Source: an uncultured Pedobacter sp. (GTDB taxonomy: Bacteria; Bacteroidota; Bacteroidia; Sphingobacteriales; Sphingobacteriaceae). Taken from it: a stretch of DNA of 64,000 nucleotides. Made by a program: the position numbers and the translations under genes. The stretch's first letter is position 1. Each line of letters opens with the position of its first letter. The stretch spans positions 1 to 64,000 of the forward strand of contig NZ_CAJYOJ010000004.1 of the NCBI RefSeq assembly GCF_913776295.1, read 5' to 3'. Under the pieces are notes generated by a model. That model did no database searches. It was not told the origin of the DNA and saw only the letters and a program-made list of their open reading frames with translations. Below, piece by piece: positions 36,391 through 44,782 of the stretch.

Positions 36391-36897
36391 TTAAATTTTT
36401 TTAACCTCAAGCGGATCGCTTATATTTTTGCAGATCGACAACATGGTTTCTCCAAGCACAGGATGCAAAACATCAGGGGCAATCTCAGCCAAAGGTTCCA
36501 TCACAAATTTTCTATGCTGCATATGCGGATGAGGCACCTGAAGTTTATCGGGAATGTTGATTACATGATCTCCAAAAAGGATAAGATCAATATCAATTAA
36601 ACGCTCCCCCCATTTATCTTTCCTCACCCTCCCCAGCTCCTGCTCAATAGTTAATGCAAGATCCAAAACCTCCAAAGCACTTAAACGGGTTTGCAAAGCA
36701 ACAGCCTGGTTTAAAAATGCAGGCTGGTCGGTTTTGCCCCAGGCAGCCGTTTCATAAAGGGATGAGATGGCCGAAACCTTCCCCACTTTATCATTCAGTA
36801 GGTAAATGGCTTTTTTCAGATTTGCCACTCTATCGCCTAAATTCCCACCTAGTAACAAATAAGCCGTCTGGTACTCTAAAGCTTGATTAAGCATCAT
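36391..36897 (-). CDS. folK: 2-amino-4-hydroxy-6-hydroxymethyldihydropteridine diphosphokinase
   Basis: 168 residues. Motifs are LLLGGNLGDR (about 14-23), ETAAWGKTDQPAFLNQ (about 50-65) and RLIDIDLILFGD with PHPHMQHRKFVMEPLAEIAP, the HPPK signature. It pyrophosphorylates hydroxymethyldihydropterin in folate synthesis. It is divergent from sppA with only 38 bases between the start codons, so their promoters overlap. Confidence 0.95.
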   Translation of the reverse strand: MMLNQALEYQTAYLLLGGNLGDRVANLKKAIYLLNDKVGKVSAISSLYETAAWGKTDQPAFLNQAVALQTRLSALEVLDLALTIEQELGRVRKDKWGERLIDIDLILFGDHVINIPDKLQVPHPHMQHRKFVMEPLAEIAPDVLHPVLGETMLSICKNISDPLEVKKI

Positions 36898-36935
36898 GTA
36901 TTTTTATATCTTTACAGCACAAAATTAAAATTTAA

Positions 36936-38702
36936 ATGAGAGAATTCTTTAAGTATTTATTTGCCTCCATGTTGGGCTTTTTCTTATCAATCATAATCGT
37001 TTTTGTAATCTGCTTCATCGTTGTAGTGGGATTAGTATCTTCTATTGATACTGACAAAACCATTACGGTTTCTAACAACTCAGTACTATTTCTGAATTTA
37101 GATCAGGCCATTACGGAGCGCACACCCAAAAAAACATTTGGTAACCTTCCGATTGTTGGAGGCGACGAAAAAGATGCCATTGGCTTAAACGATTTTCTAA
37201 AAGCCTTGCAAAAAGCCAAAACAGATGATAATATCAAATGTATTTACCTGAACGTAAGTAGTCCGAATGCGGGTTTTGCTACTTTGCGTGAGGTTAGAAA
37301 TGCACTGATCGATTTTAAAAAATCGCACAAAAAAATTATCGCCTACAGCGAGGTGTATACCCAGGGAGCTTACTATCTGGCTTCAGTAGCTGATAAAGTA
37401 TATTTAAATCCTGAAGGCGCTCTGGAATTTAAAGGATTCAGCTCAGAACTTACTTTTTTTAAAGGCACATTAGAAAAAGTTGGTGTAGAAATGCAGGTGA
37501 TTCGTGTTGGAAACTACAAAAGTGCAGTTGAGCCTTTTATTTTAGATAAAATGAGCGATTACAACCGTAAGCAGGTAACGGCTTATGTTGGTGGACTATA
37601 TAACACATTCTTAAGTGATATTGCCGAAAGCAGAAATATCCAGAAAGACAGCCTGTACAGCATTGCCGATAACTATAAAGTACAACAACCACAGGATGCG
37701 GTAAACTTTAAAATGATCGATGCTTTAAAATATAAAGATCAGATTTTAGAGGAATTAAAAGGATTATCCGGCAGAACAAGGGGAGAAAATATCCGCTCGG
37801 TTTCCATTAATGATTATGCGAAGAATAATAGCGATACCGGAGAAGGTAAAGACAAAGTTGCGGTAATTTACGCCAATGGTGAAATTAATGGCGGCGAAGG
37901 TTCTGACAACCAAATCGGCTCGGAGCGCATTTCCAGGGCAATCAGGAAGGCACGTTTAGATGATGATATCAAAGCAGTTGTACTCCGCATCAACTCACCC
38001 GGAGGCAGTGCTTTAGCTTCTGACGTGATCTGGAGAGAGGTTGTATTGACCAGAAAAGAAAAACCGGTTATTGCCTCATTTGGCGATGTGGCTGCATCTG
38101 GTGGTTATTACATCGGTTGTGCTGCAGACAGCATTTTTGTACAGCCGAATACCATTACAGGCTCTATAGGGGTATTTGGCATTATCCCCAATTTCCAAAA
38201 TCTAATGACCAACAAACTGGGAATTACATTTGATGGCGTTAAAACAGGTAAATATGCAGATATCATGGCCACTAACCGCCCTATGACTGCAGGTGAAAGG
38301 TTTATCATTCAAAATGAACTGAACAGAATTTATAGTGGTTTTGTTAGCAGGGTGGCCGACGGCAGAAAGAAAAGTAAAACCTATATCGATAGCATTGGCG
38401 GTGGCCATGTCTGGATTGGTACAGATGCCGTTCAAATTGGACTGGCTGATAGAATCGGAGGTTTTAAAGATGCCATTAAGGCCGCTGCCAAAAAAGCAAA
38501 ACTAAAGAATTATAAGGTCGTAGAATATCCGGATGTAATAGACCCATGGAAATCGTTACTGGATGAAGGTACAGATAAAATTAAAACCTATTATACCAAA
38601 CAGGAACTGGGTGATCATTATATGCTTTACCAACAGATGAAAAAAGTGATCGCAAGCTCCGGAATACAGGCACGAATGCCATTTGAAGCGGTAATTAAAT
38701 AG
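36936..38702 (+). CDS. sppA: Signal peptide peptidase SppA, 67K type
   Basis: 588 residues, tandem protease domains after one N-terminal membrane segment (about 10-35). The catalytic Lys is in VIRVGNYKSAVEP (Lys 195) and the nucleophile is Ser 388 in SFGDVAASGGYY, the Ser/Lys dyad of long-type SppA. It degrades cleaved signal peptides in the membrane. Divergent from folK. A convergent hairpin (38723-38763) ends the unit. Confidence 0.95.
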   Translation: MREFFKYLFASMLGFFLSIIIVFVICFIVVVGLVSSIDTDKTITVSNNSVLFLNLDQAITERTPKKTFGNLPIVGGDEKDAIGLNDFLKALQKAKTDDNIKCIYLNVSSPNAGFATLREVRNALIDFKKSHKKIIAYSEVYTQGAYYLASVADKVYLNPEGALEFKGFSSELTFFKGTLEKVGVEMQVIRVGNYKSAVEPFILDKMSDYNRKQVTAYVGGLYNTFLSDIAESRNIQKDSLYSIADNYKVQQPQDAVNFKMIDALKYKDQILEELKGLSGRTRGENIRSVSINDYAKNNSDTGEGKDKVAVIYANGEINGGEGSDNQIGSERISRAIRKARLDDDIKAVVLRINSPGGSALASDVIWREVVLTRKEKPVIASFGDVAASGGYYIGCAADSIFVQPNTITGSIGVFGIIPNFQNLMTNKLGITFDGVKTGKYADIMATNRPMTAGERFIIQNELNRIYSGFVSRVADGRKKSKTYIDSIGGGHVWIGTDAVQIGLADRIGGFKDAIKAAAKKAKLKNYKVVEYPDVIDPWKSLLDEGTDKIKTYYTKQELGDHYMLYQQMKKVIASSGIQARMPFEAVIK

Positions 38703-38722
38703 AAAATTAGTAAGATGGACGA

Positions 38723-38763
38723 TGTAAAATGGAAGACGGAACTACCCCCTATTCCATTTTACA
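38723..38763. terminator. Bidirectional terminator between sppA and the lipoprotein gene
   Basis: TGTAAAATGGAA (38723-38734) pairs with TTCCATTTTACA (38752-38763), a 12-base perfect stem between convergent genes. Confidence 0.6.
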
Positions 38764-38776
38764 CTTTACTTTATCC

Positions 38777-39406
38777 TTAATTAATCAGTTTCCATTCCGG
38801 GTGCAAGGTCAGATAAGTTTGGTTAAGCGCAATATTTGCCGGATGTACCGTTAAGGCAATGCTTTTTCCTTTTAAAAACTCAAAACCAATCCCCTCTTTT
38901 TTCGCATCATAAATAACTACGGTATCTTTTTTTTCATTCAGATAAGCGTAAAGTTTGTTGATGCCCGGGAATTTTAGCTTAGTGTCCTCCAAACTAACTC
39001 CGGTAGCTAAACCATCCCTTGTTTTAAATTCATTTGAAGTGATTCTGATCTGCTTTACATCTTTCACCTGCATACTGGTATCTCTGTAAGAAGAATAAAT
39101 AGCAACCTCATTCTTTCTATTATCCGTTGAATCGCTGCTGTACCAAATTCCCCAGGCTTTGCCCATGGCTGCATCGCTGAAATCAGGTCTTCCCAGTTTT
39201 GCGCTTACCTGCTGCATATCTTCGCCAAGACTTATCTCTCCTATTGAATGACCTGCGACAACCAGGAAACGATCATCAACAGCTTGTGAGGAAACAGAAG
39301 TAGTGCCTGTTAACGAATCTGCCTTATTTTTATCGGTTTTCTTTGCAGATTGACAGGCAAGGAAACTGATGCTTAGTCCTAAGAGGACAGTTTTTGTAAA
39401 TTTCAT
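38777..39406 (-). CDS. Putative lipoprotein, unknown function
   Basis: 209 residues with a lipobox (LSISFLAC, Cys 18). The mature part starts with a Lys/Ser linker. A region VAGHSIGEISLGEDMQQVSA with KLGRPDFSDAAMGKAWGIWY resembles the small 'SmpA/BamE-like' folds that track a pair of helices before a beta-sheet. That similarity is weak. Convergent with sppA. Confidence 0.7.
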   Translation of the reverse strand: MKFTKTVLLGLSISFLACQSAKKTDKNKADSLTGTTSVSSQAVDDRFLVVAGHSIGEISLGEDMQQVSAKLGRPDFSDAAMGKAWGIWYSSDSTDNRKNEVAIYSSYRDTSMQVKDVKQIRITSNEFKTRDGLATGVSLEDTKLKFPGINKLYAYLNEKKDTVVIYDAKKEGIGFEFLKGKSIALTVHPANIALNQTYLTLHPEWKLIN

Positions 39407-39495
39407 GAGTGTAAAACAACGCTTTAATAAAATTGTGTTTAGAAACTGATCAGCATGATCAAAATTTGAGGCATTATTTCCTAATTTTACCCTTT

Positions 39496-41172
39496 ATGGA
39501 AAATAAGACCATCGCCCGCACCTTACGCCTCTTATCGCAGCTCATGGAACTGCATGAAGAAAATCCTTTCAAGATAAAATCAGTGGCCAATGCTTACTTT
39601 AAGGTAGATAAACTGCCTTTTGCCTTAAAAGACAAACCCCTGGATGAACTGTATAAAATTGATGGTATAGGTAAAGGATTGGCTTCTAAAATCATAGAAC
39701 TGCTGCAAACCGGAGAACTACAGGAGCTTAACGAAATACTTGCAAGAACACCAGAGGGTGTAGTAGAGATGCTAAGTATAAAAGGCATCGGACCGAAAAA
39801 AATATTTATCATCTGGCGTACTTTGGGAATCGAAAATATCGGCGAACTATATTATGCCTGTAATGAAAACCGATTGATTGAAGCCAAAGGTTTTGGCTTA
39901 AAAACCCAGGAGGAAATCAAAAATGCCATTGAATTTAAACTGGCTGCCAACGGCAGATTTTTATATGCACAGGTAGAAGGTTTTGCCAAAATTTTATTTA
40001 CCCAGCTTGCAGACTGGACTGCAAAAATTGACCCTGCTGCACTTTTAGGCTTTGCAGGGCAGTACCGCCGTGCATGTGAGATAGTTGATGAACTTGAAAT
40101 GGTGATCGGCAGTGAACATGTTGATGTACTTAAACAAAATTTACCTGCTTTTGAACAGCTTTCGCTTATTGAAGCAGAGCAATCCTACATCTGTACCACT
40201 GAGGCCGGACTTAGGATCAAAATCTATGCGGTAGAAAAGTCAGCCTTCTATTTAGAATGGTTTACTTTGACCGGAAATAAAGAACACGTTGAAAAAGTGC
40301 TGGCTTTAGCAGGCAGTGGTCCATTCGTAAATGAAGAAGAAATTTACAGCAAGGCTGGATTAGCTTTTATCGAGCCCGAGCTTCGTGAAGATTTGGATGA
40401 AATTGAACTGGCTAAAGCAAATAAACTCCCAACGCTGATCCAATATGAAGATTTAAAAGGCAGCTTGCATAACCACTCCACCTGGAGCGATGGTGTGCAT
40501 ACTTTAGAGCAGATGGCGGTTTACTGTAAAGAAAATTTAAATCTTCAGTATCTAGGAATTTGCGACCACTCTAAAACGGCTGTTTATGCCAAAGGATTAA
40601 ACGAACAACGCGTTTTTGGGCAGCACCAGGAAATTGATGAACTGAATAAAAAACTGGCTCCATTTAAAATTTTCAAAGGCATTGAAAGCGATATTTTAAG
40701 TGATGGATCGCTTGATTATCCAGACGATATCCTTAAAACATTTGATTTTGTGGTAGCTTCTGTGCACAGTAACCTCCGCATGGACGAAGCCAAAGCAACG
40801 GCCCGTTTACTAAAAGCAATTGAAAACCCTTACACTACCATTTTAGGTCACCCAACTGGTCGGTTACTGTTAAGCAGGGCCGGCTACCCTATCGATTATA
40901 AAAAAATTATTGATGCCTGTGCGGCCAATAAGGTAGTGATTGAAATTAATGCCAATCCTTTACGCTTAGATTTAGACTGGCGCTGGCACCGTTATGCACT
41001 TGAAAAAGGTGTGTTATTATCGGTGAATCCTGATGCGCACCGCACAGAAGGTTTCCATGATATGCATTATGGTATTTTAGTGGCCCGCAAAGGTGGTTTA
41101 AGCCCCGCTAAATGTTTAAATGCTTTCACTTTAGAGGAAATTACTGCATATTTTGGTAGTAGGAAGGTTTAG
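39496..41172 (+). CDS. PolX-like protein with decayed polymerase domain and PHP domain
   Basis: 558 residues from the ATG at 39496 (MENKTIARTLRLL, the normal PolX start). Residues 1-150 hold helix-hairpin-helix units (KIDGIGKGLASKI, SIKGIGPKKIFIIW). In the palm, RRACEIVDELEMVI (191-204) replaces the usual RRGKETVGDIDIL, so both metal-binding Asp become Glu (199, 201). The third Asp is missing too (LRIKIY near 239-244). The PHP domain is intact: SLHNHSTWSDG (His 325, His 327), GICDHSKT, GIESDIL, VASVHSNL, ILGHPTGR, NPDAHRTEG. The polymerase is probably inactive while the 3'-5' exonuclease or phosphatase remains. Confidence 0.87.
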   Translation: MENKTIARTLRLLSQLMELHEENPFKIKSVANAYFKVDKLPFALKDKPLDELYKIDGIGKGLASKIIELLQTGELQELNEILARTPEGVVEMLSIKGIGPKKIFIIWRTLGIENIGELYYACNENRLIEAKGFGLKTQEEIKNAIEFKLAANGRFLYAQVEGFAKILFTQLADWTAKIDPAALLGFAGQYRRACEIVDELEMVIGSEHVDVLKQNLPAFEQLSLIEAEQSYICTTEAGLRIKIYAVEKSAFYLEWFTLTGNKEHVEKVLALAGSGPFVNEEEIYSKAGLAFIEPELREDLDEIELAKANKLPTLIQYEDLKGSLHNHSTWSDGVHTLEQMAVYCKENLNLQYLGICDHSKTAVYAKGLNEQRVFGQHQEIDELNKKLAPFKIFKGIESDILSDGSLDYPDDILKTFDFVVASVHSNLRMDEAKATARLLKAIENPYTTILGHPTGRLLLSRAGYPIDYKKIIDACAANKVVIEINANPLRLDLDWRWHRYALEKGVLLSVNPDAHRTEGFHDMHYGILVARKGGLSPAKCLNAFTLEEITAYFGSRKV

Positions 41173-41251
41173 GGTTTAGGGTTTAGGGTTTAGGGTTTAG
41201 GGTTTAGGGTTTAGGGTTTAGGGTTTAGGGTTTAGGGTTTAGGGTTTAGGG
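41168..41251. repeat. Twelve perfect copies of TTTAGGG
   Basis: A head-to-tail array of the heptamer TTTAGGG, exactly 12 units and 84 bases. The stop codon TAG of the PolX-like gene (41170-41172) lies within the first unit. The unit equals the plant telomere repeat by chance. A prior word, GGTTTAGG, is common in intergenic phrases here. Confidence 0.95.
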
Positions 41252-41356
41252 TGGAACAGAACTCAAGTAAGCTTGTTTAAACTATCTTCAAAAACATCGG
41301 TGAAATCTAATAATCGGTGTAATCAAACCATAAAAATCTTTTAATATCTTTGCCCC

Positions 41357-41959
41357 ATGATCAGTGAAATTGCCAACCGCATATTTAATCAGGTTATTAC
41401 AGACTACCATAAGTTTGATGATATTGACCATCCGGTTGAAAACCCTTACGATGCCGAAAGTTTAGAGCATCTTTTCTATATCAAAAACTGGATTGATACT
41501 GCTCAATGGCACATGGAAGATGTGGTGCGCAATCCGCAGATTGATCCTGTTGAAGGTTTAAGCTGGAAAAGACGGATTGATGCTCAAAACCAGGTACGTA
41601 CCGATATGGTGGAGTTTATAGATGGTTATTTTTTAAATCTTTATCAAGGAATTACGGCTCTGCCGGATGCAAAAATCAATACCGAAAGTCCGGCATGGGC
41701 AATTGACAGGCTTTCTATACTAGCCCTGAAAATTTACCATATGAAGGAAGAGGCTGAACGCGAAAGCGCATCAGCCGGGCACCGTGCACAATGCCAAACC
41801 AAACTTAACGTATTGTTATCGCAACGTGAAGATCTTTCAACCAGTATTGATGAGTTACTGGCAGATATTGAGGCGGGCAAAAAGTACATGAAAGTGTATA
41901 AACAAATGAAAATGTACAACGATCCGAGTTTAAACCCGGTGTTGTACAACAAGGTATAG
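41357..41959 (+). CDS. DUF4254 family protein
   Basis: 200 residues, nearly all helical: NRIFNQVITDYHKFDDIDHP, LEHLFYIKNWIDTAQWHMED, and a coiled C-terminus (EREDLSTSIDELLADI type). DUF4254 is known almost only from Bacteroidota and often lies beside glycosyltransferase genes, as here (GT9 34 bases downstream). Function unknown. First gene of a three-gene operon. Confidence 0.85.
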   Translation: MISEIANRIFNQVITDYHKFDDIDHPVENPYDAESLEHLFYIKNWIDTAQWHMEDVVRNPQIDPVEGLSWKRRIDAQNQVRTDMVEFIDGYFLNLYQGITALPDAKINTESPAWAIDRLSILALKIYHMKEEAERESASAGHRAQCQTKLNVLLSQREDLSTSIDELLADIEAGKKYMKVYKQMKMYNDPSLNPVLYNKV

Positions 41960-41993
41960 AAAAACAGAACGACCAAAGCCGAAAGCGAAATTC

Positions 41994-43025
41994 ATGTCAT
42001 CAACCCAAAAAATTATCGTATTACGTTTTTCGGCTATGGGGGATGTGGCCATGGTAGCTTCCGTATTACAAGAATTTTCGGAGCAGAACCCATCGGCTGA
42101 ACTTATTATGGTCAGCCGGCCGGCTTTTAAGCCATTTTTTAACCATATTCCCAACCTCATCTTCCACCCTATCCAGCCAAAAACCATTCATAAGGGCATT
42201 AATGGATTATATAAACTTTATCAGGAACTCCGTAGCTATAAGCCCGATGCTATAGCCGATTTACATGATAATTTAAGAAGCAGGGTAATTTCTACTTTTT
42301 TTCGCTTAACCGGAACAACTATTAAAAGAATAGATAAGGGAAGAGGAGAAAAAAAAGCCTTGACGCAAACCGTTAATAAAGTTTTTAAACCTTTAAAGCA
42401 AACGGTAGAACGTTACGCCGATGTTTTCCGCGAATTGGGTTTTAGTATTAAACTCAGTCACCAGATCAGCAAATCTGCGCAAGCTTTACCTGAAAAGGCC
42501 AAAACCTGGTTTAGTGATCAGACCCCAAAAAAAATTGGTATATCTCCTTTTGCACAGCATATTTATAAAGTATATGCATTAGAAAAAATGGAAACGGTGA
42601 TAGCCTCACTCAGCCAATTAGGGTACAATCTTTTTATATTTGGTGGTGGCGAAAGGGAACAGCATGTTGCCGAAAACTGGGCTAAGACATATCAAAACAC
42701 CTATAATTTAATTGGAAACTTTAATTTAACAGAAGAGCTGGCCATTATCTCAAACTTGGATTTAATGTTAAGCATGGACTCATCTGGTATGCATATGGCA
42801 TCGCTTGTTGGTATACCTGTGGTATCCATCTGGGGACCAACACATCCTTATGCAGGCTTTTTGGGATATGGACAACAAGAAAGCGATTGCATCCAGATTG
42901 ATCATCCAACCAGGCCAAATTCTATTTATGGAAACAAACCCTGCCTTTGCGGTGTTGAAAATTGTATAGATTTAATCGAGCCGAAAACCATCGTTAACAA
43001 AATTAAAGAGAAACTAAATGGCTAA
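41994..43025 (+). CDS. Glycosyltransferase family 9 (heptosyltransferase-like)
   Basis: 343 residues, GT-B fold. The N-terminal Rossmann start is IIVLRFSAMGDVAMVASVLQ. The donor-site motif is DSSGMHMASLVGIPVVSIWGPTHP, and CLCGVENCIDLI at the end is the four-residue Cys pattern of this family. Probably adds a sugar to the lipopolysaccharide core. Overlaps the next gene by 8 bases. Confidence 0.9.
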   Translation: MSSTQKIIVLRFSAMGDVAMVASVLQEFSEQNPSAELIMVSRPAFKPFFNHIPNLIFHPIQPKTIHKGINGLYKLYQELRSYKPDAIADLHDNLRSRVISTFFRLTGTTIKRIDKGRGEKKALTQTVNKVFKPLKQTVERYADVFRELGFSIKLSHQISKSAQALPEKAKTWFSDQTPKKIGISPFAQHIYKVYALEKMETVIASLSQLGYNLFIFGGGEREQHVAENWAKTYQNTYNLIGNFNLTEELAIISNLDLMLSMDSSGMHMASLVGIPVVSIWGPTHPYAGFLGYGQQESDCIQIDHPTRPNSIYGNKPCLCGVENCIDLIEPKTIVNKIKEKLNG

Positions 43026-43515
43026 ACAACTACTTCTCATCCGCCATGGTAAATCGGATTGGGGAAACATAAACTTAAGTGATTTCGATCGTCCGCTGAA
43101 CAAACGTGGCAAGGAAAACGCACCAGAAATGGCAGAAAGATTGCTTAAACGCTGTTTTAAAATCGATCTGATGGTGAGCAGCCCCGCAAAAAGGGCCAAA
43201 TCTACTGCCAAATACTTTGCTGAAGCTTATAATATTGATCACATCCAGTTCGAAGAATCTATTTATGAGGCCAATACCACAGCCTTACTTCATATGGTTA
43301 ACCAGCTGAATAATGGTGCAGATCATGTAGTGATGTTTGGTCATAATCCTGGTTTTACCGATTTTGCGAATGAGTTATGCGATGCCGACATTTACAACAT
43401 TCCAACTGCAGGTATGGTATTAATTTCTTTCCCCTTTGATTCATGGCAAATGGTAAGTAAAGGGACAGGAGAACTGGTGTTTTTTGATTACCCGAAAAAT
43501 AGTGATGAGGTTTAA
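43018..43515 (+). CDS. SixA-like histidine phosphatase
   Basis: 165 residues. The catalytic RHG is in LLIRHGKSDWG (His 9), with VSSPAKRAKSTAKYF and MFGHNPGF (second His). Size and motifs match SixA, which dephosphorylates phospho-His proteins. The target here is unknown. It overlaps the GT9 gene by 8 bases. Confidence 0.88.
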   Translation: MAKQLLLIRHGKSDWGNINLSDFDRPLNKRGKENAPEMAERLLKRCFKIDLMVSSPAKRAKSTAKYFAEAYNIDHIQFEESIYEANTTALLHMVNQLNNGADHVVMFGHNPGFTDFANELCDADIYNIPTAGMVLISFPFDSWQMVSKGTGELVFFDYPKNSDEV

Positions 43516-43712
43516 GTCTTGTTACCATTAAGTGATTAAGATCATTAAGGTAAGTAGATAGTTAATTAATTGCCACGGAAACACTGATTTGCACGGAAAT
43601 TATCGTGGATTTGCATTTAACATGGCTTTAGCAACTATATAAATACTTAAACGGGCTTTAACCCATCGACGCTGAAAAGGCTTTTCCGACGAGCACAGTC
43701 CACAGTTTAATA

Positions 43713-43770
43713 AACCCGGTAGTAGCGGGCAGCTCCCGATCCTTCATTGAGACTGTAGCGGATAACGGGG
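43713..43770. repeat. Short GC-rich intergenic repeat, copy 2
   Basis: TAGCGGGCAGCTCCCGATCC, TTCATTGAGACTGTAGCGGA, then TAACGGGG. Related to 25686-25741 and 59996-60060. The rest of 43516-43860 has no gene, only similar low-information phrases. Confidence 0.55.
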
Positions 43771-43867
43771 CTGAATAAGCCAAGAACTATTGAACGAAAA
43801 TCTACAAAAAAATCCAACTAAAATATCGCAATTTAGATAAGCATATTACGAATCAAATAATTTTAAT

Positions 43868-43875
43868 TACCTTTG
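43868..43875 (+). promoter_or_regulatory. -7 box in front of the DUF4290 gene
   Basis: TACCTTTG matches TAnnTTTG; the -33 region 19 bases upstream is not a good match. A start around 43882 gives a leader of about 113 bases that contains the structure at 43899-43967. Confidence 0.5.
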
Positions 43876-43898
43876 AATATAATATAAAAAACGAGAGT

Positions 43899-43967
43899 CC
43901 GGCAATAGACATTTCGGTGAATTCATAACCTAAACTCTTCTGGTTATTTCATAATTCGTATCGCCGG
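43899..43967 (+). promoter_or_regulatory. Structured 5' leader of the DUF4290 gene
   Basis: An outer stem CCGGCAATA (43899-43907)/TATCGCCGG (43959-43967) has one mismatch. Inner stems are GAATT (43919)/AATTC (43953-43957) and ATAACC (43925)/GGTTAT (43942-43947). Together they form a long interrupted hairpin 27 bases before the ATG. It could be a cis-regulatory RNA. No known riboswitch is recognised. Confidence 0.5.
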
Positions 43968-43994
43968 AGTATTTACCCATTAATTTATCTGTAC

Positions 43995-44684
43995 ATGAAT
44001 TTTGACTATAATACTACGCGTAGCCATTTAATTTTATCTGAATATGGCCGTAACGTACAAAATATGGTGAAGTATATCTGCGAATTACCCACCATTGAAG
44101 AACGTAATAAATATGCCCAGGCCGTTATTGACCTAATGGGTTTTCTACAACCACATTTACGTGATGTCGCCGACTTTAAACATAAACTTTGGGATCACCT
44201 GCACATTATTTCTGGCTACCAGATTGATGTGGATAGCCCATATCCAAAGCCATTAATTGAAAATGCCTACATCAAACCGGAGCCCCTGGCCTATCCTCAA
44301 CAAAGAATTACCTACAAACACTATGGTAAAACGGTAGAAAATCTGATTGAAAAAGCCATGCGTGAAGAAAATCCGGAAATTAAAAAGGCAATGGTGCAGA
44401 GCATCGCCAATTTTATGAAAATGGCCTATGTTACCTGGAATAAGGATAATGTGAGCGATGATACGATTATTAAAGATCTGAAATACCTTTCTGGCGGATT
44501 GTTATCACTTGATGAAGGTGTTAATCTGGCCAAGGTAGAATTCAGAACACAAAATCCTCGTCAAAGCAATAACAACAATAACCGGGGCAGAAACAATAAT
44601 AATAACAACAACGGAAAAAACCGTCAAAATAACAACAACAATAATAATCGTCAACGTAACAACAACAATAAACCTAAATATTAA
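43995..44684 (+). CDS. DUF4290 family protein with Asn-rich tail
   Basis: 229 residues. The helical body (YNTTRSHLILSEYGRNVQNM, MVKYICELPTIEERNKYAQ) is the Bacteroidota DUF4290 family, often next to murA as here. The last 45 residues are almost only Asn, Arg, Gly and Gln (RQSNNNNNRGRNNNNNNNGK and on). The tail could bind nucleic acid or form condensates; this is inferred from composition only. It precedes murA by about 100 bases. Confidence 0.85.
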   Translation: MNFDYNTTRSHLILSEYGRNVQNMVKYICELPTIEERNKYAQAVIDLMGFLQPHLRDVADFKHKLWDHLHIISGYQIDVDSPYPKPLIENAYIKPEPLAYPQQRITYKHYGKTVENLIEKAMREENPEIKKAMVQSIANFMKMAYVTWNKDNVSDDTIIKDLKYLSGGLLSLDEGVNLAKVEFRTQNPRQSNNNNNRGRNNNNNNNGKNRQNNNNNNNRQRNNNNKPKY

Positions 44685-44782
44685 AGGAAAGGTAAAAGGC
44701 AGAAGGTAGACAGAAGGAAGGTTAAATGTACCCAATCTTAATACTTGATACTTAATACTTGATACTAATTACTACAAGAGAT

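Noticed and set aside
41168..41251. Possible true telomere or linear-chromosome end
   Set aside because: Array is short, internal, flanked by core genes on both sides; identity with the plant heptamer is coincidental.
43014..43211. Minus-strand frame opposite the SixA gene
   Set aside because: Antisense to a conserved catalytic region; no features.
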